Source: Acinetobacter proteolyticus (GTDB lineage: Bacteria; Pseudomonadota; Gammaproteobacteria; Pseudomonadales; Moraxellaceae). From it: a stretch of DNA of 64,000 bases. Shown piece after piece: positions 17,215-25,940 of the stretch (the first letter of the stretch is position 1; each line of letters starts with the position of its first letter). The notes under the pieces were generated by a model. It was not told the origin of the DNA. It saw only the letters and a program-made list of their open reading frames with translations, and made no database searches. Where the stretch lies: positions 2,069,747 to 2,133,746 of the forward strand of contig NZ_KB849179.1 of NCBI RefSeq assembly GCF_000367945.1, written 5' to 3'. Both the position numbers and the translations under genes were made by a program.

Positions 17215-18165
17215 ATGAGTGAAAAATTACAAAAGGTTTTAGCGAGAGTCGGGTTAGGCTCGCGTCGCTATATGGAGGAAGTCATTGCTGCTGGTCGTGT
17301 CAGTATTAATGGCCGTATTGCCCAAGTCGGTGAACGTATCGAACCAGGTGATGAACTCCGTATCGATGGTCGTAAAGTACAATTCCAAATTGAAGACGAA
17401 ATTCGTCGTCGTGTATTAATTTACTATAAGCCAGAAGGTGAAATTTGTTCACGCAATGACCCTGAAAAGCGTCCAACCGTATTTGATCATTTACCTCAAA
17501 TCGCCAATGATCGTTGGGTCATGGTGGGTCGTCTAGATATTAATAGTACTGGTTTATTGTTATTCACCAATGATGGGGAACTTGCCAACCGTTTAATGCA
17601 CCCTTCAAACGAAGTTGAGCGTGAATACGCGGTTCGTGTCATGGGCGAAGTAACACCACAAATTCGCAATAACATGCTAAAAGGTGTTGAGCTTGAAGAT
17701 GGCCCAGCCAAGTTTGAATCATTCTCTGAAATCGGTGGTGATGGTATCAACCGTTGGTATCAAGTGGTGGTTAAAGAAGGCCGTAACCGCGAAGTTCGTC
17801 GTATCTTTGAATCACAAAGCTTAAAAGTCAGCCGCTTATTGCGTACCCGTTACGGCACAGTGATTTTGCCACGTGAATTACGTACAGGTCGTTGGATGGA
17901 ATTAGATAAAACAGATATCGACAACTTGGCGAAATCTGTGGAATTAAAACCACGTCAAGGTACAGGTCTATTCGGTATGGCAAAACGCCGTACCGAACGT
18001 ATGTCTGAAAAGCCAATGGCGGCACGTCGTGGCGGTTACTTACGTCAGCAACGTCGTGATGATGAGCAACAAGATCAGTCACAGCAACAACGTCCAAATG
18101 GCAATACAAATAATAACAATGGTCGTAAAACCATTGGTTTCAATAAAGGCTTCAAGAAGTTTTAA
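17215..18165 (+). CDS. rluB: 23S rRNA pseudouridine(2605) synthase
   Basis: A stand-alone pseudouridine synthase of the RsuA/RluB group. It has an N-terminal S4 RNA-binding domain (LQKVLARVGLGSRRYMEEVI, 1-60), the catalytic motif GRLDINSTGLLLFTNDG with its Asp, and VVKEGRNREVRRIFE. The last roughly 65 residues are a basic, Gln/Asn-rich low-complexity tail (DDEQQDQSQQQRPNG), as is frequent in RluB. 316 residues. Last gene of the scpA-scpB-rluB unit, followed by a strong terminator. Confidence 0.94.
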   Translation: MSEKLQKVLARVGLGSRRYMEEVIAAGRVSINGRIAQVGERIEPGDELRIDGRKVQFQIEDEIRRRVLIYYKPEGEICSRNDPEKRPTVFDHLPQIANDRWVMVGRLDINSTGLLLFTNDGELANRLMHPSNEVEREYAVRVMGEVTPQIRNNMLKGVELEDGPAKFESFSEIGGDGINRWYQVVVKEGRNREVRRIFESQSLKVSRLLRTRYGTVILPRELRTGRWMELDKTDIDNLAKSVELKPRQGTGLFGMAKRRTERMSEKPMAARRGGYLRQQRRDDEQQDQSQQQRPNGNTNNNNGRKTIGFNKGFKKF

Positions 18166-18183
18166 TTCTTGATCCTAAAAATA

Positions 18184-18211
18184 AAAAACGCTCTAATAAG
18201 AGCGTTTTTTT
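18184..18211. terminator. Bidirectional terminator after rluB
   Basis: Stem AAAAACGCTCT / AGAGCGTTTTT (18184-18194 with 18199-18209), loop AATA, with T runs in both directions. It separates rluB from the convergent peptide ABC operon. Confidence 0.9.
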
Positions 18212-18215
18212 GGCT

Positions 18216-19949
18216 TTAACTATGCTGAACAATACCTTGCGGGATCGCATTCAGCAGCTTTTTGGTATATTCATGTTGTGGATGTAAATACAGTTCATCT
18301 GAATTGGCAATTTCAACCAACTCGCCATGATTCATCACCATCACCTGATCGGAAATATATTTCACCACTGATAAATCATGTGAAATAAAGATGTAGCTCA
18401 GACCAAACTCATCCTGTAAGTCCTGCAATAAGTTCAGCACCTGCGCCTGTACCGATACATCCAGTGCAGAAACCGATTCATCACAAATCAAGATTTCAGG
18501 CTTTAAGGTCAAGCAACGTGCAATTGCAATCCGTTGCCGTTGCCCACCTGAAAACTCGTGTGGATAACGGTCATAGGCTTGCACTGGTAAACTGACGCGC
18601 TCTAACAGTTCCAATGCCATCTTTTTGCGCTCAGTATCATTTTGACCAATACCATGAATCCGCATCGGTTCCAATAAAATTTGTCCAATGGTAAAGCGTG
18701 GATTGAGTGAGGCATATGGGTTCTGGAAAATGATTTGAATTTTACGTTGATACTGACAAAACTCTTTCTCACTCATCGCCAGAATATCTTTGCCACCAAT
18801 CAAAGCTTGTCCGCCTGTTGCTTCATGCAAGCGCATCAATAATAAACCAATCGTGGTTTTACCTGAACCCGACTCTCCAACTAGTCCCAAGGTTTTACCT
18901 TTCGCCAATTGAAAAGAGACACCTTTAACGGCTTGAAATTCTTCATGTCCCCACAAGCCCTTGCGGCTATAAAATGACTTTTTCAGCTCTTTTACTTCTA
19001 AAACAATGGGTTCATCGCCAGTCAGACCACGAGCACGTTGTTTCAGGTTTAAATCAGACAGATTGGTGGTTTCGATCAACTGTCCATTTTCGTCCTGCTG
19101 CATAAAATCACTGGTCACAGGCAAACGGTATGGACGAGTCGCCAACTGTGGACGGCAATGCAACAAAGCACGGGTATACACATCTTGCGGTTGTTCCAAC
19201 ACCTGCTTAACAGGACCACTTTCCCGAATCTCACCATGACGCATCACAATCACTTCATCCGCGATTTCACCCACCAAAGCTAAATCATGGGTAATAAACA
19301 GCATCGACATTTCATGGCGTTGTCGTAATGACTCTAATAAATCAATGATTTGCTTTTGGATGGTGACATCCAAAGCCGTGGTCGGCTCATCGGCAATCAG
19401 TAACTTTGGTTCACAGGCAATTGCCATCGCAATCATCACCCGTTGTTGCTGACCACCTGAAAGCTGACTTGGATAAGCATCAATCTTGGTTTCCGGTGCA
19501 GGAATACCCACTTCTTTCAGTAACTCAAGTACCCGTGCTCTGGCCTGCTTGCGTCCCATGCCTAAGTGAATACATAACACCTCAGCAATTTGATCTCCCA
19601 CTGTAAAGACTGGATTCAACGAGGACATCGGTTCCTGAAAAATCATGGCAATGTCTTTACCACAAATTTTCCGAATTTCTTTAGCCGATAAATTCAGTAA
19701 GTCTTGTCCTTCAAAACAAATTTGACTCTGTTCGCCAATTTGACTTTGTCCTTTAGGCAATAGCCCCATCACAGCTAAGGAAGTGACCGATTTACCACTG
19801 CCCGACTCTCCAACCAACGCTACGGTTTTATTTTTAGGAATTGAAAATGAAATCCCTTTAACTGTTTCGATCCATTGTTTATTTTCACCCTTAAAGCTGA
19901 CCCGAAGATCTTCTACTTGTAATAGCGTTGTTTCATTCTGATATTGCAT
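18216..19949 (-). CDS. Peptide ABC transporter, dual ATP-binding protein (YejF/DppDF-like)
   Basis: Two complete nucleotide-binding domains are fused in one 577-residue chain. Each has a Walker A GESGSGKS/T. The signatures are LSGGQQQR (first half) and FSGGQRQR (second half). The Walker B motifs are LLIADEPTTALD and ILICDESVSALD, and each half has an H-loop ITHDL or ISHDL. The protein powers oligopeptide import with the two permeases encoded upstream. It is the last gene of the minus-strand operon SBP-SBP-M3 peptidase-permease-permease-ATPase, 13 nt after the permease. A GGAGAG ribosome site precedes the ATG. Confidence 0.93.
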   Translation of the reverse strand: MQYQNETTLLQVEDLRVSFKGENKQWIETVKGISFSIPKNKTVALVGESGSGKSVTSLAVMGLLPKGQSQIGEQSQICFEGQDLLNLSAKEIRKICGKDIAMIFQEPMSSLNPVFTVGDQIAEVLCIHLGMGRKQARARVLELLKEVGIPAPETKIDAYPSQLSGGQQQRVMIAMAIACEPKLLIADEPTTALDVTIQKQIIDLLESLRQRHEMSMLFITHDLALVGEIADEVIVMRHGEIRESGPVKQVLEQPQDVYTRALLHCRPQLATRPYRLPVTSDFMQQDENGQLIETTNLSDLNLKQRARGLTGDEPIVLEVKELKKSFYSRKGLWGHEEFQAVKGVSFQLAKGKTLGLVGESGSGKTTIGLLLMRLHEATGGQALIGGKDILAMSEKEFCQYQRKIQIIFQNPYASLNPRFTIGQILLEPMRIHGIGQNDTERKKMALELLERVSLPVQAYDRYPHEFSGGQRQRIAIARCLTLKPEILICDESVSALDVSVQAQVLNLLQDLQDEFGLSYIFISHDLSVVKYISDQVMVMNHGELVEIANSDELYLHPQHEYTKKLLNAIPQGIVQHS

Positions 19950-19962
19950 ATTTGTCTCTCCG

Positions 19963-21105
19963 CTATTTCAACTTAGGATCTAAAGCATCACGTAAGGCAT
20001 CGGTAAACATCGAGAATGCAGTGACTAACACCGCCATTGCGATAGATGCCGCAGCCAATTGCCACCATTTACCTAAAATCAATTCACTTTGTGCTTCATT
20101 CAACATACTGCCCCAAGACACCACGCCAACAGGCACACCAAAACCAAGGAAGCTCAGAATGACTTCAGATTTAATGAATGACACCACCAAAATCGAAATC
20201 TGTACCAAGGCAATATGACTCACGTTTGGAAATATATGCACAAACATACGGCGCAGATGACTCACTCCTATGGCCTTGGCTGCAAGGACATATTCACGCG
20301 ATTTATGTTTCATATATTCGGCACGAATCAGACGGAATACTCCCGTCCAACCCGTTAAACCCAAGATCAATACAATCGACAGAATGCCTTTTTGTTGTAG
20401 GACTGCGGCAATAGCCAAGACCAATAACAGATAAGGAATTGAGGTGAAAATGTTATAAAACCAGTTCAGGATATCATCGACCCAGCCACCAAAATAACCT
20501 GCAATTGCACCTAGGAAAGTACCAATCAACACCGCCAATAAAGCAGACAATAAACCGACCAGAATTGAAGTTTCAGCCCCTTTAATGGTCTTTAGCAACA
20601 CATCTTGTCCCCACTTATCCGCCCCAAAAGGTAAAGTGGTTTTGAGCTCTTGCTTTTGATCCAGTAAATGCCCACCGAGTTGCTGGTCGATCTGCTGCAT
20701 ATCCTCAGCCAAAGGATCAACCACGCCATAATTATCAATGACTGAACCACCTTGCTGTTCAGCTTGAATTTCCGCATTCAGCTGCTGAATCACGTCTTTC
20801 AGAGGATCAACAGGATTTTCAGGCAAAGTTGCTGTGTTTTCTGTAGTTGCCTTAATTTGATCTGACTCTGTATCCGCACCCAAGAAAGTGGGTGGTGCGT
20901 AACTGACTGCAACTTCTTTATTCCAGTTTGAGGCAATTACCCCTGTCATCGATAAAGCGAGCAGGATGAAATAAAATAATACGACGACAAAAGACACCAC
21001 GGCGATTCGATCTGACTTCAATCGATTCAAGGCTAAATACCAGAGTCCTGTTGACGCAGAAGATTCATTTGAGGAGGCTTTGCCTTTAAAAATTGTACTG
21101 AGCAT
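19963..21105 (-). CDS. Peptide ABC transporter permease (YejE/DppC-like)
   Basis: An inner-membrane permease of the OppC/DppC type. It has one N-terminal span (about 33-57), then an unusually long polar periplasmic stretch (about 58-170, with repeated Gln/Asp-rich PLAEDMQQIDQQL), then the conserved BPD_transp_1 core with five spans and the coupling EAA loop EYVLAAKAIGVSHLRRMFVHIFPN. It ends DALRDALDPKLK. The ATG at 21111 abuts AGGAGG, whereas the in-frame ATG at 21105 is 6 nt from it, so 21105 is chosen (380 residues). It lies 10 nt from the next permease gene. Confidence 0.92.
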   Translation of the reverse strand: MLSTIFKGKASSNESSASTGLWYLALNRLKSDRIAVVSFVVVLFYFILLALSMTGVIASNWNKEVAVSYAPPTFLGADTESDQIKATTENTATLPENPVDPLKDVIQQLNAEIQAEQQGGSVIDNYGVVDPLAEDMQQIDQQLGGHLLDQKQELKTTLPFGADKWGQDVLLKTIKGAETSILVGLLSALLAVLIGTFLGAIAGYFGGWVDDILNWFYNIFTSIPYLLLVLAIAAVLQQKGILSIVLILGLTGWTGVFRLIRAEYMKHKSREYVLAAKAIGVSHLRRMFVHIFPNVSHIALVQISILVVSFIKSEVILSFLGFGVPVGVVSWGSMLNEAQSELILGKWWQLAAASIAMAVLVTAFSMFTDALRDALDPKLK

Positions 21106-21115
21106 CGTCATCCTC

Positions 21116-22054
21116 CTATTTCAACTGTACACGAGGATCGAGGAGCTTATAAATCAGATCGGCGATCAAATTAAAAATCATGGTGACAGCAGCGATATAT
21201 ACGGTGATGGCTTTAATCACAGGAAAATCACTGCGTTCAACCGCAATAATAATTTCTCGCCCAATCCCCGGAATACCAAAGAATCGCTCAATCAAAAAAG
21301 CACCAATCAATAAGGCAGGCAGACTGGCCATCACTTCAGTGACAATTGGAATCGATGCATTACGCAATACATGCACACCGAGGACACGAGACTCGCCTAC
21401 ACCTTTAGCACGCGCAGTTCGCACATAATCTTGGTTAATTTCATCCAAGACAAAGCTGCGATATAAACGTAGTGTTGGGGCAATACTCACCACCAACATG
21501 ATTAAGATCGGCAACAAGGCATAATGGAATAAGTTTTGACTAAAACTATCGCTCCAGCCCTGTACAGGGAACCAGCTTAACTGATAAGCCAGCACATATT
21601 GGAACACGATGATATACACCAAGATACTGATCGACATACCAATGGTACACAGCATCATCACCATACGATCAGTCAACGAACCACGTACTGATGCAACCGC
21701 CAACGCCAAGATAATTGAAATCACGGTTTGTAAAATGGTCAGTGGAATTAATAAGGTCAATGATGGGCCTAATCGGGTCAGAATAATCTGTGAAACAGAT
21801 TCGCCTGTACTCCAACTGGCACCATAATCAAACGTCAGAATCTGTTTAATAAAAATCCAGAGTTGCACATAATACGGTTGATCAACTCCTAACTGTTTAC
21901 GGATGTTTTCAATTTGCTCGGGGTTAGACATCTTCCCTGCCAAGATATATGCAGGATCGCCCCCCACCCAGTTAAACAAGAAGAAAATCAGCAAAATGAC
22001 ACCCAACATGGTCGGGATCATTTGCCATAGTCTACGCACGACATAAGCAAGCAT
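21116..22054 (-). CDS. Peptide ABC transporter permease (YejB/DppB-like)
   Basis: An inner-membrane permease of the OppB/DppB type with 312 residues. It has an N-terminal span (MLAYVVRRLWQMIPTMLGVI...), the typical GDPAYILAG loop, LGVDQPYYVQLWIFI, GASWSTGESV, and the EAA coupling loop DYVRTARAKGVGESRVLGVHVLRNASIPIVT. It ends DLIYKLLDPRVQLK. It has an AAGGA ribosome site and forms the transport channel with the adjacent YejE-like permease. It lies 12 nt after the M3 peptidase gene, so it belongs to the same operon. Confidence 0.93.
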   Translation of the reverse strand: MLAYVVRRLWQMIPTMLGVILLIFFLFNWVGGDPAYILAGKMSNPEQIENIRKQLGVDQPYYVQLWIFIKQILTFDYGASWSTGESVSQIILTRLGPSLTLLIPLTILQTVISIILALAVASVRGSLTDRMVMMLCTIGMSISILVYIIVFQYVLAYQLSWFPVQGWSDSFSQNLFHYALLPILIMLVVSIAPTLRLYRSFVLDEINQDYVRTARAKGVGESRVLGVHVLRNASIPIVTEVMASLPALLIGAFLIERFFGIPGIGREIIIAVERSDFPVIKAITVYIAAVTMIFNLIADLIYKLLDPRVQLK

Positions 22055-22066
22055 AATGGCAAATCC

Positions 22067-24085
22067 TTATTTGACCCGTTGACCTGTAATTTCATTAAAG
22101 AAGGCTTTGTTATCTGGCTCTCTGCCTAAGAAGTCTTTGACCAGTTGCGCTGCATTCTTTTGACTGCCTTGTGACAAAATCGCCTGACGGTAGCGTTGTC
22201 CCACTTCTGGATTATTCAAATTATCGCCAAAAGCGGACAACATATCTAAGGCTAAAACTTCAGACCACATATAACCATAATAGCCCGCTTGATAACCCAT
22301 CAGATGGCCAAACTGCCCAGGGAACTCAGTGTTTGGTACATAGCCCAATGCGGTTGCTGATTCCATTTTTTTCCAGACATCCATCGGCTGTACTTTCAAT
22401 GCATCCGCACCATGTAAAGCCATGTCATATTGTGCATATAGGGTTTGACGTGCATAACGAAGACCACGTCCATAATTGTGTACTGATTTCAGACGCTCGA
22501 TTAGTGCATCATCAACACGTGGACAAGCTGGATCACAATAATCGGCTACTTTAGAGAGGGTTTCTTTACGGCGTGCCCACTCTTCATACATTTGTGAAGG
22601 TGCTTCAACAAAGTCACGTTCTACCGAGGTGCCTGACTGACCTGAATAACGGGTTTTCGATAAAATGCCGTGCAAGGCATGACCAAACTCATGCACAAAA
22701 GTTTCAAGTTCATCACTATTTAAACCTTTTCGGTTAAAGTTGGTCACCAGTACAGAAATCGGTTTACGCTTGCTTAAAGTACTGCCCCCATATACGCCCC
22801 ACACCGCTGCATGACCATATTTGCCTTCACGTGGGAATTTATCCATGTATAGGCCACCAAGCACTTCACCAGTGTTTTTGTCAGTAACATCGTAATATTC
22901 AACTTCATCCTGCCATGCCTCGACTTTGGCTGGTTTAAACTCAATCCCATAAAGATCGGAAGAAATCGCAAATAACCATTTCTGTGCAGCTAGGGTCGGG
23001 AAATAATCACGCAGTTTTTCTTGGTCTATCTGGTATTTGTCTTTACGAAGTTTTTCACTCCAATAATTGACATTCCAGCGGTTAATTTCAGCTTTTTCTA
23101 CAGTTGTGTTCAAGGTTTTGGCTTTAAAAGCACGGAGTTCTTCCACTTCTTTTTGCTCAAGCGGTGCAACAACGTTGTGTACATCTGCCAAGAAGGTGTT
23201 AACCGTTTTTGGTGTTTTCGCCATACGTTTTTTTAGCGCCCAATCGGCATAGCTTGGCTGACCAAACAGTTGCGCCAATTCATAGCGTAAGTCGATAATC
23301 TGTTTCAGCAACACTAAATTCTTTTCTGTACCACGACGTGTAAATGCGGTTTGATAACGTTTGCGTGCAGCATCACTGTCGGCCAACTCCATAAAGGGTT
23401 GGTACTCTGGATATTCAAAACCTAATAAATAATTGCCTTTGTCATTTTTCTTCAGGCCTGAAATATAACTATCTGGTAAGCCTTTTAGCTCGGCAGGCGT
23501 AAATTCTAATTTTTCTGGATTATCACGAATATTGCGAGAGAATTCTTGCGAAAGTTTGGTCAGTTCATCAAAAATCGTTTTGACCCGTGCTCTTTTTGCA
23601 GCGGGGAGCTGTACCCCTGTATCTTCAAAGGCATCGAGAATATCTTGGCGGTACTTAGTATCGATTGCATCGTTGGCTTTAGTGTTTTTAAAACGTTGAT
23701 ACAACTTCGGATTCTGATAAATTTCGGTTTGGAGTTGGTTGAGTTTGACTTCACAATCTTCAGCCGCTTGGCGTAATTTAGCATCTGGATCAACATTGCT
23801 ATATAAGCTAATCGGCCCGGCAAAATCCTCGAAAGTTGCCATTAACTGATCCCACTCTGCCAATACAGGCGCGGCATCAGATTGCGGTTTTACTGTTTGT
23901 TTTTCTAGTTGAGAAATACGCTGTTTAAATGTCTGTAAGTTGGCATCACACCATTGTGCGCTTTCACTGGTTTTTAAAATCGGTAATGTGGTTCTTGTAT
24001 TTTCAGCCCAAATGCCTTGACTCATCCCCGTGACCGCCATCGATAACAGTCCCAGTGTCGATAACTTTAATATTCTTTTCGCCAT
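22067..24085 (-). CDS. Exported M3-family metallopeptidase (oligopeptidase)
   Basis: A zinc oligopeptidase of the thimet/Dcp family. The HEFGHALHG motif and the downstream glutamate in FVEAPSQMYEEW supply the zinc ligands and base. There is an N-terminal signal peptide (MAKRILKLSTLGLLSMAVTG... cleaved near IWA-E, about residue 28), so it should act in the periplasm, unlike cytoplasmic OpdA/PrlC. The frame is open to 24145, but ATG 24085 follows GGAG and begins the signal peptide (672 residues). It sits inside a peptide-import operon, between the binding proteins and permeases. It would trim imported oligopeptides before ABC uptake (inference). Confidence 0.9.
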   Translation of the reverse strand: MAKRILKLSTLGLLSMAVTGMSQGIWAENTRTTLPILKTSESAQWCDANLQTFKQRISQLEKQTVKPQSDAAPVLAEWDQLMATFEDFAGPISLYSNVDPDAKLRQAAEDCEVKLNQLQTEIYQNPKLYQRFKNTKANDAIDTKYRQDILDAFEDTGVQLPAAKRARVKTIFDELTKLSQEFSRNIRDNPEKLEFTPAELKGLPDSYISGLKKNDKGNYLLGFEYPEYQPFMELADSDAARKRYQTAFTRRGTEKNLVLLKQIIDLRYELAQLFGQPSYADWALKKRMAKTPKTVNTFLADVHNVVAPLEQKEVEELRAFKAKTLNTTVEKAEINRWNVNYWSEKLRKDKYQIDQEKLRDYFPTLAAQKWLFAISSDLYGIEFKPAKVEAWQDEVEYYDVTDKNTGEVLGGLYMDKFPREGKYGHAAVWGVYGGSTLSKRKPISVLVTNFNRKGLNSDELETFVHEFGHALHGILSKTRYSGQSGTSVERDFVEAPSQMYEEWARRKETLSKVADYCDPACPRVDDALIERLKSVHNYGRGLRYARQTLYAQYDMALHGADALKVQPMDVWKKMESATALGYVPNTEFPGQFGHLMGYQAGYYGYMWSEVLALDMLSAFGDNLNNPEVGQRYRQAILSQGSQKNAAQLVKDFLGREPDNKAFFNEITGQRVK

Positions 24086-24111
24086 GCGCTTTCTCCAATT
24101 TAATTTGTTGG

Positions 24112-25929
24112 TTATTTCTTGTCTTGAATATCGATATACATCCATTCTGCTGGCAGAACAGGGTGTTTTTTATAACCAATCACACGTGGTTGAGCGACCA
24201 CGGTCCGGTAACGCGTCGACATAAATTGTACGGGTGAATAAAACTCTAATAACCGTGACATTTTGCGATACAGCATATCGCGCTCAGGACCATCCTCAAG
24301 TCTCAACGATTGCTCATAGAGACGGTCATATTCGGGTAATTTGAAGCAGGTATGATTGGTTGCATGAATATTTTTGCCATAAAACAACTGCACAAAATTA
24401 TCTGCGTCAGGATAATCTGCAATCCAAGCCGAAGCCTTAAACATGGTTTTACATTGTTTCTCCGCTTTTAAACCTTCTGCGAAAGGAACTGGCTTCGATA
24501 CCATATTAATTTTAATATTGGTTAAATCTTTCTTGAGTAACTCGGCCATTTGCATACTTCGTGCACTGCTGGTCGATGGCATAAATTCAATCACTAAAGG
24601 CTTTCCGTCAGGTAAAGTTCGCCAACCATCTTTACCTACTTTGTAGTTGTAGCGATCCAATAGCAAATTGGCTGCCTTTACAGAATAAGGAATACTGCTT
24701 TTATAATTTGGATCATGCCCTGCTACACCATATGGAATCGGTGATTCTAATTTTTGGGCATTGCCTTTGGCCAAGACCGTGATAAATTTTTCTTTAGAAA
24801 CTGCCATGGACATCGCGCGGCGCAATGCAATCTTATCTTTACTAAAACCACCGACCACAGGGTTTTGGATATTCCAATACAAATAATCAATCGAAGGATC
24901 TGAAATACGAGACAGTTGGATGCCCTTCTTAGCAAGTTCAGGTTTTAATGAACCATCGGATTGCAAAGCCTGTGCAGGTAATTCACCATCAAGTGTAAAT
25001 AAATCCAAACCATCTTTCTGAAATGACAGCCAACCCGATTGTGATTCTTCAATGACTTGAATATCGACCACACCGATTTGTGGCATTTTTTTGCCTTGCA
25101 TCTGTTGTACGATTTTTTGATCTTCAGGAGTGCTGGCCTTAAAGTCCCATGTAAAACCACGATAATCTGGATTTGCCTTCAATATAATCCGTGAACCTGG
25201 TGTCCAATGTGACAGCATATAAGGACCTGTTCCCACAGGACGTCCCATCACATAGCCCGCCTTATCACGATATTTTTCAATCACTTCACGTGCCACTGCA
25301 CCCGTGGGTTGATGCGCCAATAGCATCGGAAAATTATGATTCGGTTCTTTTAAACGAATCACCAAAGTATAACGATCAGGCGTTTGTAGTCCCGCGATTG
25401 GCTGATCATAATTAAACTTTCCTGTTTTACTGGCTTGTTGAATAAGTGGTTCAATACCCACAATTTTATCTTCAAATAACCAACTGTTTGGAGAATGCAG
25501 ATTTGGATCAAGTAAGCGTTTGAATGAATACGCATAATCCGCAGCGGTGAGTTCACGTGGCTTGCCTTTAAATGCAGGATCAGGTGTGAAATAAATCCCT
25601 TTCTGAATCCGAATGGTATAGGTCAACCCATCTGCACTCACTTCAGGTAGTGCGACTGCCGTTTTCGGTACCAACTTGGCAGGCGAAGCTAAATAATCAT
25701 AGGTATAGAGCGTTTCAAAGATCGAATATAGGACATGGGCCGAATACAAGTCTTGTGTCGCTACGGGATCAAATCCCGTTTCCGCCACTGGAAAGGCATA
25801 ACGTAAAACTTTTTTTGGATCGGCAGGGCTTTTCGCTTCTGTAATCGTTACCCCTAGACTTAATGTTGTCCCCAATAACAGCGCCAGACTAATCCGTTGC
25901 ATCGAAAGTTTAAAATTTTGCTTCATCAT
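24112..25929 (-). CDS. Peptide ABC transporter substrate-binding protein 1 (SBP_bac_5)
   Basis: A periplasmic binding protein of the DppA/OppA family (cluster C) with about 605 residues. It has an N-terminal signal peptide (SMQRISLALLLGTTLSLG... then TEAKSPADP) without a lipobox Cys. Family motifs seen are VLRYAFPVAETGFDP, YDYLASPAKLVP, RIQKGIYFTPDPAFKG and VGTGPYMLSHWTPG. The closely related second copy lies directly upstream. Several ATGs lie near the start; 25929 is best spaced from a TAAGTGA site. It follows the first binding protein by 11 nt. Confidence 0.92.
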   Translation of the reverse strand: MMKQNFKLSMQRISLALLLGTTLSLGVTITEAKSPADPKKVLRYAFPVAETGFDPVATQDLYSAHVLYSIFETLYTYDYLASPAKLVPKTAVALPEVSADGLTYTIRIQKGIYFTPDPAFKGKPRELTAADYAYSFKRLLDPNLHSPNSWLFEDKIVGIEPLIQQASKTGKFNYDQPIAGLQTPDRYTLVIRLKEPNHNFPMLLAHQPTGAVAREVIEKYRDKAGYVMGRPVGTGPYMLSHWTPGSRIILKANPDYRGFTWDFKASTPEDQKIVQQMQGKKMPQIGVVDIQVIEESQSGWLSFQKDGLDLFTLDGELPAQALQSDGSLKPELAKKGIQLSRISDPSIDYLYWNIQNPVVGGFSKDKIALRRAMSMAVSKEKFITVLAKGNAQKLESPIPYGVAGHDPNYKSSIPYSVKAANLLLDRYNYKVGKDGWRTLPDGKPLVIEFMPSTSSARSMQMAELLKKDLTNIKINMVSKPVPFAEGLKAEKQCKTMFKASAWIADYPDADNFVQLFYGKNIHATNHTCFKLPEYDRLYEQSLRLEDGPERDMLYRKMSRLLEFYSPVQFMSTRYRTVVAQPRVIGYKKHPVLPAEWMYIDIQDKK

Positions 25930-25940
25930 AAACACATCAC